Positions 8,821-16,211 of a stretch of DNA of 64,000 nucleotides are shown here, piece by piece. Both the position numbers and the translations under genes were made by a program. Each line of letters starts with the position of its first letter. Positions within the stretch are counted from its first letter, which is position 1. This DNA comes from Clostridia bacterium. Its GTDB lineage: Bacteria > Bacillota_A > Clostridia > UMGS1883. The notes beneath the pieces were generated by a model. The model did no database searches, was not told the DNA's origin, and was given only the letters and a program-made list of their open reading frames with translations. The stretch is taken from the NCBI GenBank assembly GCA_017467965.1, contig JAFUJZ010000027.1, forward strand, positions 3,414-67,413, written 5' to 3'.

Positions 8821-9405
8821 TTATTCGCCACAGCCACAACAGTCAACGCTGCCGCCTGCTATGTCTTTTCTGTCAATGTTTGCTTCTTCGCCCCATAAAA
8901 CAAGAGCATCTGTGGCAAGGGATTTTTGCACATCGATTATACGCTGGTTTGAAGAGCCTTTAAAACGAAGGGAAATATCCTTAAGACTTTCAACAAATTC
9001 GCCGTCCACTAAAATATCGATGTTTTTGAGCATTTCATCAGTAACCGAATGGTCACCTAATTTGCCCGTAAGCATATCACTTTCAAAATTGTAGCCGGAA
9101 TAGCACCAGATATCCTTGGTGGGATAAAGCGTTTTAACACGGGTGAGGAAGGGTGCAAGCACCGCCTGGTTTGAAGGCTCAAAAGGTTCGCCGCCTAAAA
9201 GGGATAAGCCTGTAATATAATCGGGCGAGAGAGCCTTGATTACTTCGTCCGCTACTTCATCGGTGAATTCTTTTCCGTAGTTAAAATCCCATGTTTCGGG
9301 ATTGAAGCAGCCTTTGCAATGATGTGTACAACCCGATACAAAAAGCGAAACTCTCACGCCGAGACCATTGGCAATGTCGTGTTTTTTTATTGTAGCGTAG
9401 TTCAT
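8821..9405 (-). CDS. nrdG: Anaerobic ribonucleotide reductase activating protein (radical SAM)
   Basis: A 194-residue radical-SAM protein with the activase cluster motif CTHHCKGC (Cys-x3-Cys-x2-Cys) near residue 26 and the LLGGEPFEP motif of NrdG. It uses SAM and a [4Fe-4S] cluster to generate the glycyl radical in NrdD. The C-terminal tail ends with extra cysteines (DCCGCGE), which is unusual and could bind metal. It lies between nrdD and dut and is co-transcribed with them. Confidence 0.95.
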   Translation of the reverse strand: MNYATIKKHDIANGLGVRVSLFVSGCTHHCKGCFNPETWDFNYGKEFTDEVADEVIKALSPDYITGLSLLGGEPFEPSNQAVLAPFLTRVKTLYPTKDIWCYSGYNFESDMLTGKLGDHSVTDEMLKNIDILVDGEFVESLKDISLRFKGSSNQRIIDVQKSLATDALVLWGEEANIDRKDIAGGSVDCCGCGE

Positions 9406-9418
9406 AAAGTCACCTCAA

Positions 9419-11545
9419 TTACAGATGAAGTACACGGGACTTGATTTCCTTTGTTTTGCCAACGTTCCAGAAGTTTTCGCCTAAATAGCCGCATGTACGG
9501 CGTGTAACGTTCATCTTTTTCTGGTCTTTGTTGTGGCAAGAGGGGCATTCCCATTCAAGGTCATCGTTAATCATGATTTCGCCGTCGTAACCGCACTCAT
9601 GACAGTAGTCGCTCTTAGTGTTGAACTCAGCGTACTGAATATTGTCATAAATGAAACGAACGAGCGTTTCAAGTGCGGGAAGATTGTGGCGCATGTTGGG
9701 AATTTCGATATAGCTGATAGCACCGCCGGAAGAAATCTTCTGGAACTGGCTTTCAAATTCGAACTTACTAAATGCGTCAATATCTTCACGAACGTCAATA
9801 TGGTAAGAGTTTGTATAATAACCCTTGTCTGTAACATCTTCAATAGTACCGAAGCGTTCCTTATCGATACGTGCAAAACGATAGCAAAGGCTTTCAGCAG
9901 GTGTGCCGTAAAGACCAAAACCAAGACCTGTTTCCTGTTTCCATTCTTCACATGCACTGCGAAGTCTCTTCATAAGTCTGATTGCAAAGTCAGCACCTTC
10001 GCCTTCTGTATGACTTGTACCTTTCATAAGCTTTGTAACTTCATAAAGACCGATATAACCGAGAGAAATTGTGGAATAACCGTCGTGAAGATACTTGTCG
10101 ATAACTTCACCCTTTTCTAAGCGGGCAATTGCACCGTACTGCCAGTGAACGGGGCTTGTGTCAGAGATAGTGCCCTCTAAGGACTGATGACGGCAGAGAA
10201 GAGCTTCCTTACAGAGAAGAAGTCTTTCGTTCAAGATTTCCCAGAACTTGTCTTCGTCCTTTTTAGCAAGGATACCAATCTGAGGAAGGTTAAGTGATAC
10301 AACACCCTGATTGAATCTGCCTTCAAACTTGTAGTTGCCGTTTTCATCTTTCCAAGGAGAGAGGAAGCTGCGGCAACCCATGGGGGAGAATACGTTGTTC
10401 TCATAGTTTTCACGCATTTTCTTTGCGGAGATATAGTCGGGGTAAAGACGCTTTGCAGAGCACTTTACCGCAAGACGTGTAATATAGTCATACTTGCCGC
10501 CTTTGAGACAGTTGTGTTCATCAAGAACATAGATAAGCTTGGGGAATGCAGGTGTTACATAAACACCGCATTCGTTCTTGATGCCTTCGTATCTTTGGCG
10601 GAGGATTTCTTCGATAATCATAGCGTTTTCTTCGATATACTCATCGCCTGCCTTGAGGTTGAGGAAGAGTGTAACGAAGGGGGACTGACCGTGTGTTGTC
10701 ATGAGAGTGTTAATCTGGTACTGGATTGTCTGTACACCGCTCTTTAATTCGTCAGCAAGTCTCTGGTCAACAATCTTGTTGATTGTTTCTGCATCAAGAG
10801 TTTCACCGAACTGCTCAGTAAGCTGACGGGCAAATTTTTCACGGCTCTTGCGGAGGTACTTGCCTAAGTGGGAAATATCAACGCTCTGTCCGCCGTACTG
10901 ACCGCAGGCAACGGAGGCAATAATCTGAGTCATGATTGTGCAGGCTACCTGGAAGCTCTTGGGGCTTTCGATAAGCTTGCCGTTCATAACAGTGCCGTTG
11001 TCAAGCATGTCGCCAATATTGATAAGACAGCAGTTAAATATGGGCTGAAGGAAATAGTCAGCATCATGGAAGTGGATAGCGCCTTCCTCATGAGCCTTGG
11101 AAATATGCTCGGGAAGAAGTATACGCTTTGTTAAGTCCTTACTAACCTCACCTGCGATAAGGTCACGCTGTGTTGCTGCCATAACAGCGTTTTTATTGGA
11201 ATTTTCCTCCATAAGGTCTTTGTTGGAATTTTTGATAAGTGTAAGAATAGATTCGTCAGTTGTGTTTGCCTTTCTTACGAGTGCACGGTTGTAGCGGTAG
11301 ATTATGTATGTCTTTGCGAGTTCATACTTGCCTGCTTCCATAAGGCTGGACTCTACCATATCTTGTATGTCCTCAACAAGAACTCTCTGTCTGTGCATAG
11401 CTTCGATGCTAGAAACGATTTCTTCGATTTTTTCGTCTGTAATACGATAAGCCTCGTCTACAGCGTTATTGGCTTTGCTGATTGCAATCGCTATTTTAGA
11501 GCGGTCAAAATCAACCGTTGAGCCGTCACGTTTGATAACTTTCAT
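9419..11545 (-). CDS. nrdD: Anaerobic (class III) ribonucleoside-triphosphate reductase
   Basis: A 708-residue enzyme reducing ribonucleoside triphosphates to deoxynucleotides with a glycyl radical. It has an N-terminal ATP-cone (about residues 1-90), the long catalytic barrel, a C-terminal zinc site (CHECG...CPSCH) and the radical motif RRTCGYLG with the likely radical at Gly-686. The start is set at ATG 11545: the sequence before it, GGAGGAAAGTAAA, is an ideal ribosome site. An upstream ATG at 11560 would put its own start codon against that Shine-Dalgarno sequence, so it is unlikely. A perfect sigma-A promoter and NrdR-like boxes precede the gene. No oxygen-dependent reductase is seen in the window. 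Confidence 0.96.
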   Translation of the reverse strand: MKVIKRDGSTVDFDRSKIAIAISKANNAVDEAYRITDEKIEEIVSSIEAMHRQRVLVEDIQDMVESSLMEAGKYELAKTYIIYRYNRALVRKANTTDESILTLIKNSNKDLMEENSNKNAVMAATQRDLIAGEVSKDLTKRILLPEHISKAHEEGAIHFHDADYFLQPIFNCCLINIGDMLDNGTVMNGKLIESPKSFQVACTIMTQIIASVACGQYGGQSVDISHLGKYLRKSREKFARQLTEQFGETLDAETINKIVDQRLADELKSGVQTIQYQINTLMTTHGQSPFVTLFLNLKAGDEYIEENAMIIEEILRQRYEGIKNECGVYVTPAFPKLIYVLDEHNCLKGGKYDYITRLAVKCSAKRLYPDYISAKKMRENYENNVFSPMGCRSFLSPWKDENGNYKFEGRFNQGVVSLNLPQIGILAKKDEDKFWEILNERLLLCKEALLCRHQSLEGTISDTSPVHWQYGAIARLEKGEVIDKYLHDGYSTISLGYIGLYEVTKLMKGTSHTEGEGADFAIRLMKRLRSACEEWKQETGLGFGLYGTPAESLCYRFARIDKERFGTIEDVTDKGYYTNSYHIDVREDIDAFSKFEFESQFQKISSGGAISYIEIPNMRHNLPALETLVRFIYDNIQYAEFNTKSDYCHECGYDGEIMINDDLEWECPSCHNKDQKKMNVTRRTCGYLGENFWNVGKTKEIKSRVLHL

Positions 11546-11598
11546 TTTACTTTCCTCCATATTGTATCTCTTTTTTTAACTCGAATTTTCACATTTGC

Positions 11599-11627
11599 AT
11601 TATATATAAATATTGTGCTTTTGTCAA
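11599..11627 (-). promoter_or_regulatory. Sigma-A promoter of nrdD-nrdG-dut
   Basis: Read on the minus strand: TTGACA (11622-11627), a 17-bp spacer, then TATAAT (11599-11604). Both hexamers match the consensus exactly. The start of nrdD is about 54 bases downstream. Confidence 0.85.
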
Positions 11628-11650
11628 GAGTAAAATACAATATATTGTGT
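11603..11650. promoter_or_regulatory. Tandem NrdR-box pair over the nrdD promoter
   Basis: The 16-mer at 11635-11650 matches the published NrdR box (acaCwAtATaTwGtgt) at 15 of 16 positions. A weaker second site at 11603-11618 matches one half-site well (about 10 of 16 overall). The two start 32 bp apart, three helical turns, which is the usual NrdR arrangement, and they bracket the -35 hexamer. NrdR represses ribonucleotide reductase genes when dATP is high. The nrdR gene itself is not in the window. Confidence 0.7.
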
Positions 11651-11695
11651 TTATTTTTGAAAATCAAAAAAAAGGCGGTAACAAAGGGCTTGTGC

Positions 11696-11724
11696 TTGAC
11701 TTTATGTAAAAAAAAAGATATAAT
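11696..11724 (+). promoter_or_regulatory. Sigma-A promoter of the BY-kinase gene
   Basis: TTGACT (11696-11701), a 17-bp spacer and TATAAT (11719-11724). The GTG start of the kinase gene is about 60 bases downstream. Confidence 0.8.
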
Positions 11725-11785
11725 TATCTTGATATTGACACAATATGTTGATAAAATTGGTTCAAAATATAGAGGGGGAAAACAA

Positions 11786-13219
11786 GTGACATACGAAAAG
11801 ACAATGTATGAGGAAAATGAATCCCGAATAGGAATAACCATATTGATAAAATGTATTATTGAAAAGTGGAAGGTTGTTGTAGCAAGCGGCCTTATATGTG
11901 CACTTATAGGTGTTATTATTGCCGCGGTTACATATGTTCCTCAGTATACATCATCAATAAGCTATGTTATAAATACTGAAGAAACATCAAACAGTACTCT
12001 TAAAACAGAAAACTTTCTCGTTGCAGAATATCTTGCAAATACTTATTCATATGTTATCAAGAGCAAAGACTTTATGGATCGCATCAAAATTGAGACAGGT
12101 ATTGAGGAGAATATTGAAAAATATATTTCTTCACAGCTTATTGAAGGCTCCAACGTTATGAAGGTTGTTGTAAAAACTGCCGACAACGAAAAGTCTTATA
12201 AGATTGCAGAAGCAATTAGCTTGTATTTGCCCGAAAAAGCACAGGAGACCGTGCGTGACGGCAGACTTTATACTCTTGAAAAGCCCCGTAAAATGGAAGT
12301 GCCCGATTCTGATAACGGTATTGTAAAAATGGGTCTTATAGGTGCAATTATAGGTATTGCACTTGCTGCAGGTGTAATCGTGTTCATGCAGATTGTACGC
12401 AACAGTGTTGTGACACCTAACGCATTAACAGACAGAATCGACATTAAGCATATCGGCAGTGTTCCCCATGTTGACATCAACAAAAAGAAAAACGCAGGCA
12501 AAAAGAATGTTAAACATGAGCCGATGATTATTACAAACAAAAAGACAGGCTTTGTATTTAATGAAACATACAAGTCCATGCGTACAAAGATTGAACGTTA
12601 CGCAAAGAAAAATAACGCAAAGGCAATACTTGTAACAAGTGCGCTTGAAAACGAAGGTAAGACAACCGTAGCGGTTAATATTGCTCTTGCTCTTGCGCAG
12701 AACGGTAACAAGGTTATTATGGTTGACTGCGATTTAAGAAAGCCTGCTGTTGCAACTGTACTTGAAGCAAAAGACATGATTAAAACTCAGGCTATCGATG
12801 TAATCCGAGGACAGGCATCCGTTGACAATGCAATTGTAAAACTTGACAAGTTCGGTCTTGATATGATAGGTGGCTTGAAGGCTGTAGGAAACTCTTCCGA
12901 AGTCCTTTCCACAAAGGGCTTAAAAAAGGCACTTGATGCACTCAGGGAAAAGTACGACTACATTATTATTGATACACCTCCGTCACAGCTCTTTACAGAT
13001 GCGGCAATTATATCTGAATATACAGATGCCGGTATTCTTGTTGTAAGACAGAACAGCGCAAATATTGACGATGTAATCAGCGTGGCAAGTGATATCAGCC
13101 AGTCCAATGCCGAAATTATCGGTTTTGTATTTAATAACGTTGAAGACACATCTATACTTCCCGGCGGCTACAGCAAGAAGTATAACTACTCGTATTACGG
13201 ATACGGTCGTAACGATTAA
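11786..13219 (+). CDS. Fused Wzz/BY-kinase: polysaccharide co-polymerase and tyrosine autokinase
   Basis: A 477-residue protein joining a Wzz-type chain-length domain to a cytoplasmic tyrosine kinase. Two membrane helices flank the extracellular part (about residues 25-48 and 185-210). The kinase domain has Walker A with Lys-292 in ENEGKTT, Walker A' VDCDLRKPA and Walker B YIIIDTPPS. The C-terminus ends in a tyrosine cluster (YSKKYNYSYYGYG), the usual autophosphorylation site. It would control export or chain length of a surface polysaccharide. In Firmicutes the two halves are usually separate proteins, so the fusion is notable. No polysaccharide cluster is adjacent. GTG 11786 follows AGAGGGGG; earlier ATGs lack a ribosome site and precede the promoter. 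Confidence 0.85.
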   Translation: MTYEKTMYEENESRIGITILIKCIIEKWKVVVASGLICALIGVIIAAVTYVPQYTSSISYVINTEETSNSTLKTENFLVAEYLANTYSYVIKSKDFMDRIKIETGIEENIEKYISSQLIEGSNVMKVVVKTADNEKSYKIAEAISLYLPEKAQETVRDGRLYTLEKPRKMEVPDSDNGIVKMGLIGAIIGIALAAGVIVFMQIVRNSVVTPNALTDRIDIKHIGSVPHVDINKKKNAGKKNVKHEPMIITNKKTGFVFNETYKSMRTKIERYAKKNNAKAILVTSALENEGKTTVAVNIALALAQNGNKVIMVDCDLRKPAVATVLEAKDMIKTQAIDVIRGQASVDNAIVKLDKFGLDMIGGLKAVGNSSEVLSTKGLKKALDALREKYDYIIIDTPPSQLFTDAAIISEYTDAGILVVRQNSANIDDVISVASDISQSNAEIIGFVFNNVEDTSILPGGYSKKYNYSYYGYGRND

Positions 13220-13223
13220 TATT

Positions 13224-13265
13224 AAAGGAAGTATCGGGTCTCCGATACTTCCTTTGTGTGTTTTT
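13224..13265 (+). terminator. Rho-independent terminator after the BY-kinase gene
   Basis: A 14-bp perfect stem (13224-13237 with 13242-13255), GTCT loop, then GTGTG and a T5 run. It isolates the kinase gene from the sua5 operon. Confidence 0.8.
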
Positions 13266-13288
13266 CTATGCCGTTAGGAGTGAACATA

Positions 13289-14278
13289 ATGAAAACAACT
13301 TACATAAAAATAAACCCCTCTGCACCCGATGAAAGTGCACTTCGTGAGGCAGCAGAGTGTATAAAACACGGGGGGCTTGTAGCCTTCCCGACTGAAACAG
13401 TATACGGCTTGGGTGCAGACACCTTTAATCCTGATGCGGTAAAGAAGATTTACCTTGCAAAGGGCAGACCCTCGGATAACCCGCTTATCAGCCATATTGC
13501 AGATGCGGACGAAGTATTAAAACTTGCAAAGTTTGTTCCCCAAAATGCAAAAAAACTCATGGATGCTTACTGGGGAGGTCCTTTGACAATTATTCTGAAA
13601 AGAAAAGAGGGTGTACCGGATATTGTGTCGGCATCACTTGATACTGTAAGCATAAGAATGCCCTCTCATCCTGTGGCAAATATGCTTATAAAGCTTAGCG
13701 GCACACCGATTGCGGCACCAAGTGCAAATCTGTCCGGAAGTCCCAGTCCAACAACTTTTGAACACTGCAAATCTGATATGGACGGAAGGGTCGAAATTAT
13801 TATTGACGGCGGTGACTGTCAGGTTGGCGTGGAATCAACAGTTGTTGATATGACTGGTGATGTGCCCGTAATCCTTCGTCCCGGTGCAGTAACAAGAGAA
13901 GATATCGCTACTATTTGTGGCGAGTGTTATTTTGGCGGCGAGTATGCCGATGCACCAAAATGCCCGGGGATGAAATATACTCACTACAGTCCCGATGCAG
14001 AAGTTTTCGCAATAAGTGATACAGAAAGCTTTATAGTGCCTGAGGGCGAAAATGTGGGCATAATAACATATGATAAATATAAAAGCATTGCAGGGGATAA
14101 TATGTTTTATTCTGCAGGTAGTTCCGATACCGAGTATGCGGCAAGACTTTTCTATCTTCTCCGAAAAGCGGATGAAGATGGTATAAAAACCGTTTATGCA
14201 ACTCTTCCCGAAAACAAAGGCATGGGTACAGCTATACGAAACAGGCTTTTAAAATCTGCGGGAGGAAGAATTGTATGA
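13289..14278 (+). CDS. ywlC: Threonylcarbamoyl-AMP synthase (Sua5/YrdC/YwlC family)
   Basis: A 329-residue protein with an N-terminal YrdC/Sua5 domain (about 12-200; KRPSDNPL-like motif as KGRPSDNPL and SANLSGSPSPTT) and the smaller C-terminal Sua5 domain. It makes threonylcarbamoyl-AMP from threonine, bicarbonate and ATP, the first step of the t6A modification at tRNA position 37. ATG 13289 follows TTAGGAG by 8 bases; an earlier in-frame ATG at 13256 falls inside the preceding terminator. It overlaps the phosphatase gene by 4 bases and shares the operon with tsaD, which performs the second t6A step. Confidence 0.93.
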   Translation: MKTTYIKINPSAPDESALREAAECIKHGGLVAFPTETVYGLGADTFNPDAVKKIYLAKGRPSDNPLISHIADADEVLKLAKFVPQNAKKLMDAYWGGPLTIILKRKEGVPDIVSASLDTVSIRMPSHPVANMLIKLSGTPIAAPSANLSGSPSPTTFEHCKSDMDGRVEIIIDGGDCQVGVESTVVDMTGDVPVILRPGAVTREDIATICGECYFGGEYADAPKCPGMKYTHYSPDAEVFAISDTESFIVPEGENVGIITYDKYKSIAGDNMFYSAGSSDTEYAARLFYLLRKADEDGIKTVYATLPENKGMGTAIRNRLLKSAGGRIV

Positions 14279-14691
14279 GAGTTTTATTTGTATGCACGGG
14301 CAATACGTGCCGCAGTCCTATGGCGGAGGGGATTTTCAATTCTTTGTCTGAAGGGGCGTTCTCCCGGGGTCTTTATGCCGAAGGCGGCGGTGCTAACCCA
14401 AAGGCTATCGCAACTATGGAACAGATGAACATAGACATATCAAACCATGTATCTACACAGCTTACACGGGACGATATAAATGACAGCCTCCTTGTGCTTA
14501 CGATGACGAAAGCGCATAAAATGGCAATACTTTCTGTGATGCCTGATGCAAAGGACAAGGTTTTTACAATTGGAGAATATGCAGACGGAGGCGACGTTAT
14601 CGACCCTTACGGCGGTGGCGAAACCGTGTATAAGGCATGTGCAGACGAGCTTTACGAATATATTGAAAGAATAGTTGAGAAATTGAAATGA
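14275..14691 (+). CDS. ywlE: Low-molecular-weight protein phosphatase, probable protein-arginine phosphatase
   Basis: A 138-residue low-molecular-weight phosphatase. The P-loop CX5R appears as CTGNTCRS (Cys-7, Arg-13), and the general-acid loop is DPYGG near residue 104. Thr-11 in the P-loop matches the residue that selects phosphoarginine in Bacillus subtilis YwlE, and the gene follows a Sua5 homologue as in the B. subtilis ywlC-ywlE region, so protein-arginine phosphatase is the best call. It would oppose McsB arginine kinase, not seen here. Phosphotyrosine activity against the nearby BY-kinase is an alternative. It overlaps both neighbours by 4 bases. Confidence 0.85.
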   Translation: MRVLFVCTGNTCRSPMAEGIFNSLSEGAFSRGLYAEGGGANPKAIATMEQMNIDISNHVSTQLTRDDINDSLLVLTMTKAHKMAILSVMPDAKDKVFTIGEYADGGDVIDPYGGGETVYKACADELYEYIERIVEKLK

Positions 14692-15128
14692 TTGTAAGAA
14701 GATGTACAATTGCTGATATTGATTTAGTTTATAAAATAGAGGAAGAAGCCTTTTCTGACTCCATGAAAAAGGAAACTATGCAAAAGGACTTAGAAAGGGA
14801 AAGCTATTTTTGCTATGCACTTTTTGATGAGAGTATGCTGGCTTTCATAAGCTTTGAAAAGGTTTTTGACGAAGGGCAGATTATTTCCATTGCGACAGAT
14901 AGTGAGCATAGGCAAAAAGGATTGGCAAAAAAGCTTTTTTATGAGGTTGAAAAGCTTGCAAAAAAGGAAGGGATTGAGCTTTTTACTCTGGAAGTCAGAA
15001 GTGATAATTACCCTGCAATACGGCTTTATGAAGCACTTGGCTTTGAAAAGGTAGGACTAAGGAAAAATTACTACCAAAATCCCGACAGCGATGCGATTTT
15101 AATGGATTTACACATAGAAAAGGACTGA
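14688..15128 (+). CDS. rimI: Ribosomal-protein-S18-alanine N-acetyltransferase family (GNAT)
   Basis: A 146-residue GNAT acetyltransferase with the acetyl-CoA loop as [12 protein letters not shown] near residue 70 and the RimI-type C-terminal signature [29 protein letters not shown] region. RimI acetylates the N-terminal alanine of S18 in enterobacteria; in Firmicutes the gene is regularly placed between t6A genes as here. It overlaps ywlE by 4 bases (ATGA) and lies 4 bases before tsaD. TsaB and TsaE, common partners in such operons, are missing from this window. Confidence 0.9.
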   Translation: MIVRRCTIADIDLVYKIEEEAFSDSMKKETMQKDLERESYFCYALFDESMLAFISFEKVFDEGQIISIATDSEHRQKGLAKKLFYEVEKLAKKEGIELFTLEVRSDNYPAIRLYEALGFEKVGLRKNYYQNPDSDAILMDLHIEKD

Positions 15129-15132
15129 TAAT

Positions 15133-16131
15133 ATGGCATATATTTTAGGTATTGAAACATCCTGTGATGAAACAGCGGCATCCGTAACAAAAGACGGACG
15201 CGAGGTATTAAGCAACGTAGTTTATTCACAGATTGATATACATACTCTTTACGGAGGCGTTGTACCCGAGATTGCGTCCCGTAAGCATATTGATAAAATC
15301 ATATGGGTTATGGACAAAGCGATAAAGGATGCAGGCATTACAAAAGAAGAGCTTGACGCTGTTGCGGTGACGTATTCACCCGGTCTTGTGGGCGCATTGC
15401 TTGTTGGTGTAAGTGCGGCAAAAGCATTTGCCTATGGGCTTAATAAGCCGATTGTGCCTGTTAATCATATTCAGGGGCATATCGCGGCAAACTATATTGC
15501 ACACAAAAGTTTGGAACCGCCTTTTGTATGTCTTGTGGCATCGGGCGGTCACAGTCATATCCTTCACATGAAGGACTATCACGATTTTGAAATACTCGGT
15601 CAGACCCATGATGATGCGGCAGGCGAAGCCTTTGATAAAGTAGCCAGAGTTTTGGGGCTTGGGTATCCGGGTGGTCCAAAGGTTAACAAGCTTGCAGAAG
15701 AGGGGGACTGCGAGGCTATCAAGTTCCCTCGTCCAAAGTCAGGCTTTGATTTCAGCTTTTCGGGTGTTAAGACAGCTGTTATAAATTACGTGCACAAGGA
15801 AGAGCAGAACGGCAATGAGATAAACAAGGCTGACGTTGCGGCATCTTTCCAGAAAGCTGTTTGTGACTGTTTGGTAGAAAATACAATTGATGCGGCAAAG
15901 AGCGTAGGTGTGGATAAAATTGCACTTGCAGGCGGTGTTGCGGCAAACACTTTTCTTCGTAAAATGATGGAGGAGGGTGCAAAGGCAAACAAAATGGAAT
16001 TTTATTGCCCGCCTATAGATTTGTGTACAGATAACGGTGCAATGATTTCTTGTGCCGGATACCTTAACTATGAAAAGGGAATACGAGGCGGATTAGAATT
16101 GAATGCAGTACCGCAGCTTAGGCTGGACTGA
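15133..16131 (+). CDS. tsaD: tRNA N6-adenosine threonylcarbamoyltransferase
   Basis: A 332-residue TsaD/Kae1 family ATPase. It starts with [12 protein letters not shown] and has the metal-binding HxxGH motif as NHIQGHIAA near residue 113, the SGGHSHI motif and the C-terminal DNGAMIS aspartate. It transfers the threonylcarbamoyl group from threonylcarbamoyl-AMP to A37 of ANN-decoding tRNAs, working with TsaB and TsaE. It follows rimI in the sua5 operon, so both synthesis and transfer steps are encoded together. Confidence 0.96.
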   Translation: MAYILGIETSCDETAASVTKDGREVLSNVVYSQIDIHTLYGGVVPEIASRKHIDKIIWVMDKAIKDAGITKEELDAVAVTYSPGLVGALLVGVSAAKAFAYGLNKPIVPVNHIQGHIAANYIAHKSLEPPFVCLVASGGHSHILHMKDYHDFEILGQTHDDAAGEAFDKVARVLGLGYPGGPKVNKLAEEGDCEAIKFPRPKSGFDFSFSGVKTAVINYVHKEEQNGNEINKADVAASFQKAVCDCLVENTIDAAKSVGVDKIALAGGVAANTFLRKMMEEGAKANKMEFYCPPIDLCTDNGAMISCAGYLNYEKGIRGGLELNAVPQLRLD

Positions 16132-16142
16132 GGGAAGAGAGA

Positions 16143-16191
16143 CACCTCATCCGTCAGCCGCAGGCTGACACCTTCCCCTCAAGGGAAAGGC
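16143..16191. repeat. Palindromic intergenic repeat, copy 1
   Basis: A 49-base element: CACCTCATCC, then a hairpin (GTCAGCC-GCA-GGCTGAC), then CACCTTCCCCTCAAGGG with an imperfect second palindrome. It lies between tsaD and the aminopeptidase gene. Close copies occur at 49958 and 50508. Such tandem-hairpin elements are REP-like dispersed repeats; this copy has a one-base change that weakens the second stem. Confidence 0.85.
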
Positions 16192-16211
16192 TAATAGGAA
16201 GGAGATTATAT

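Noticed and set aside
11546..11560. Upstream nrdD start codon at 11560
   Set aside because: That ATG directly abuts GGAGGAAAG, which is itself an ideal ribosome site for the ATG at 11545.
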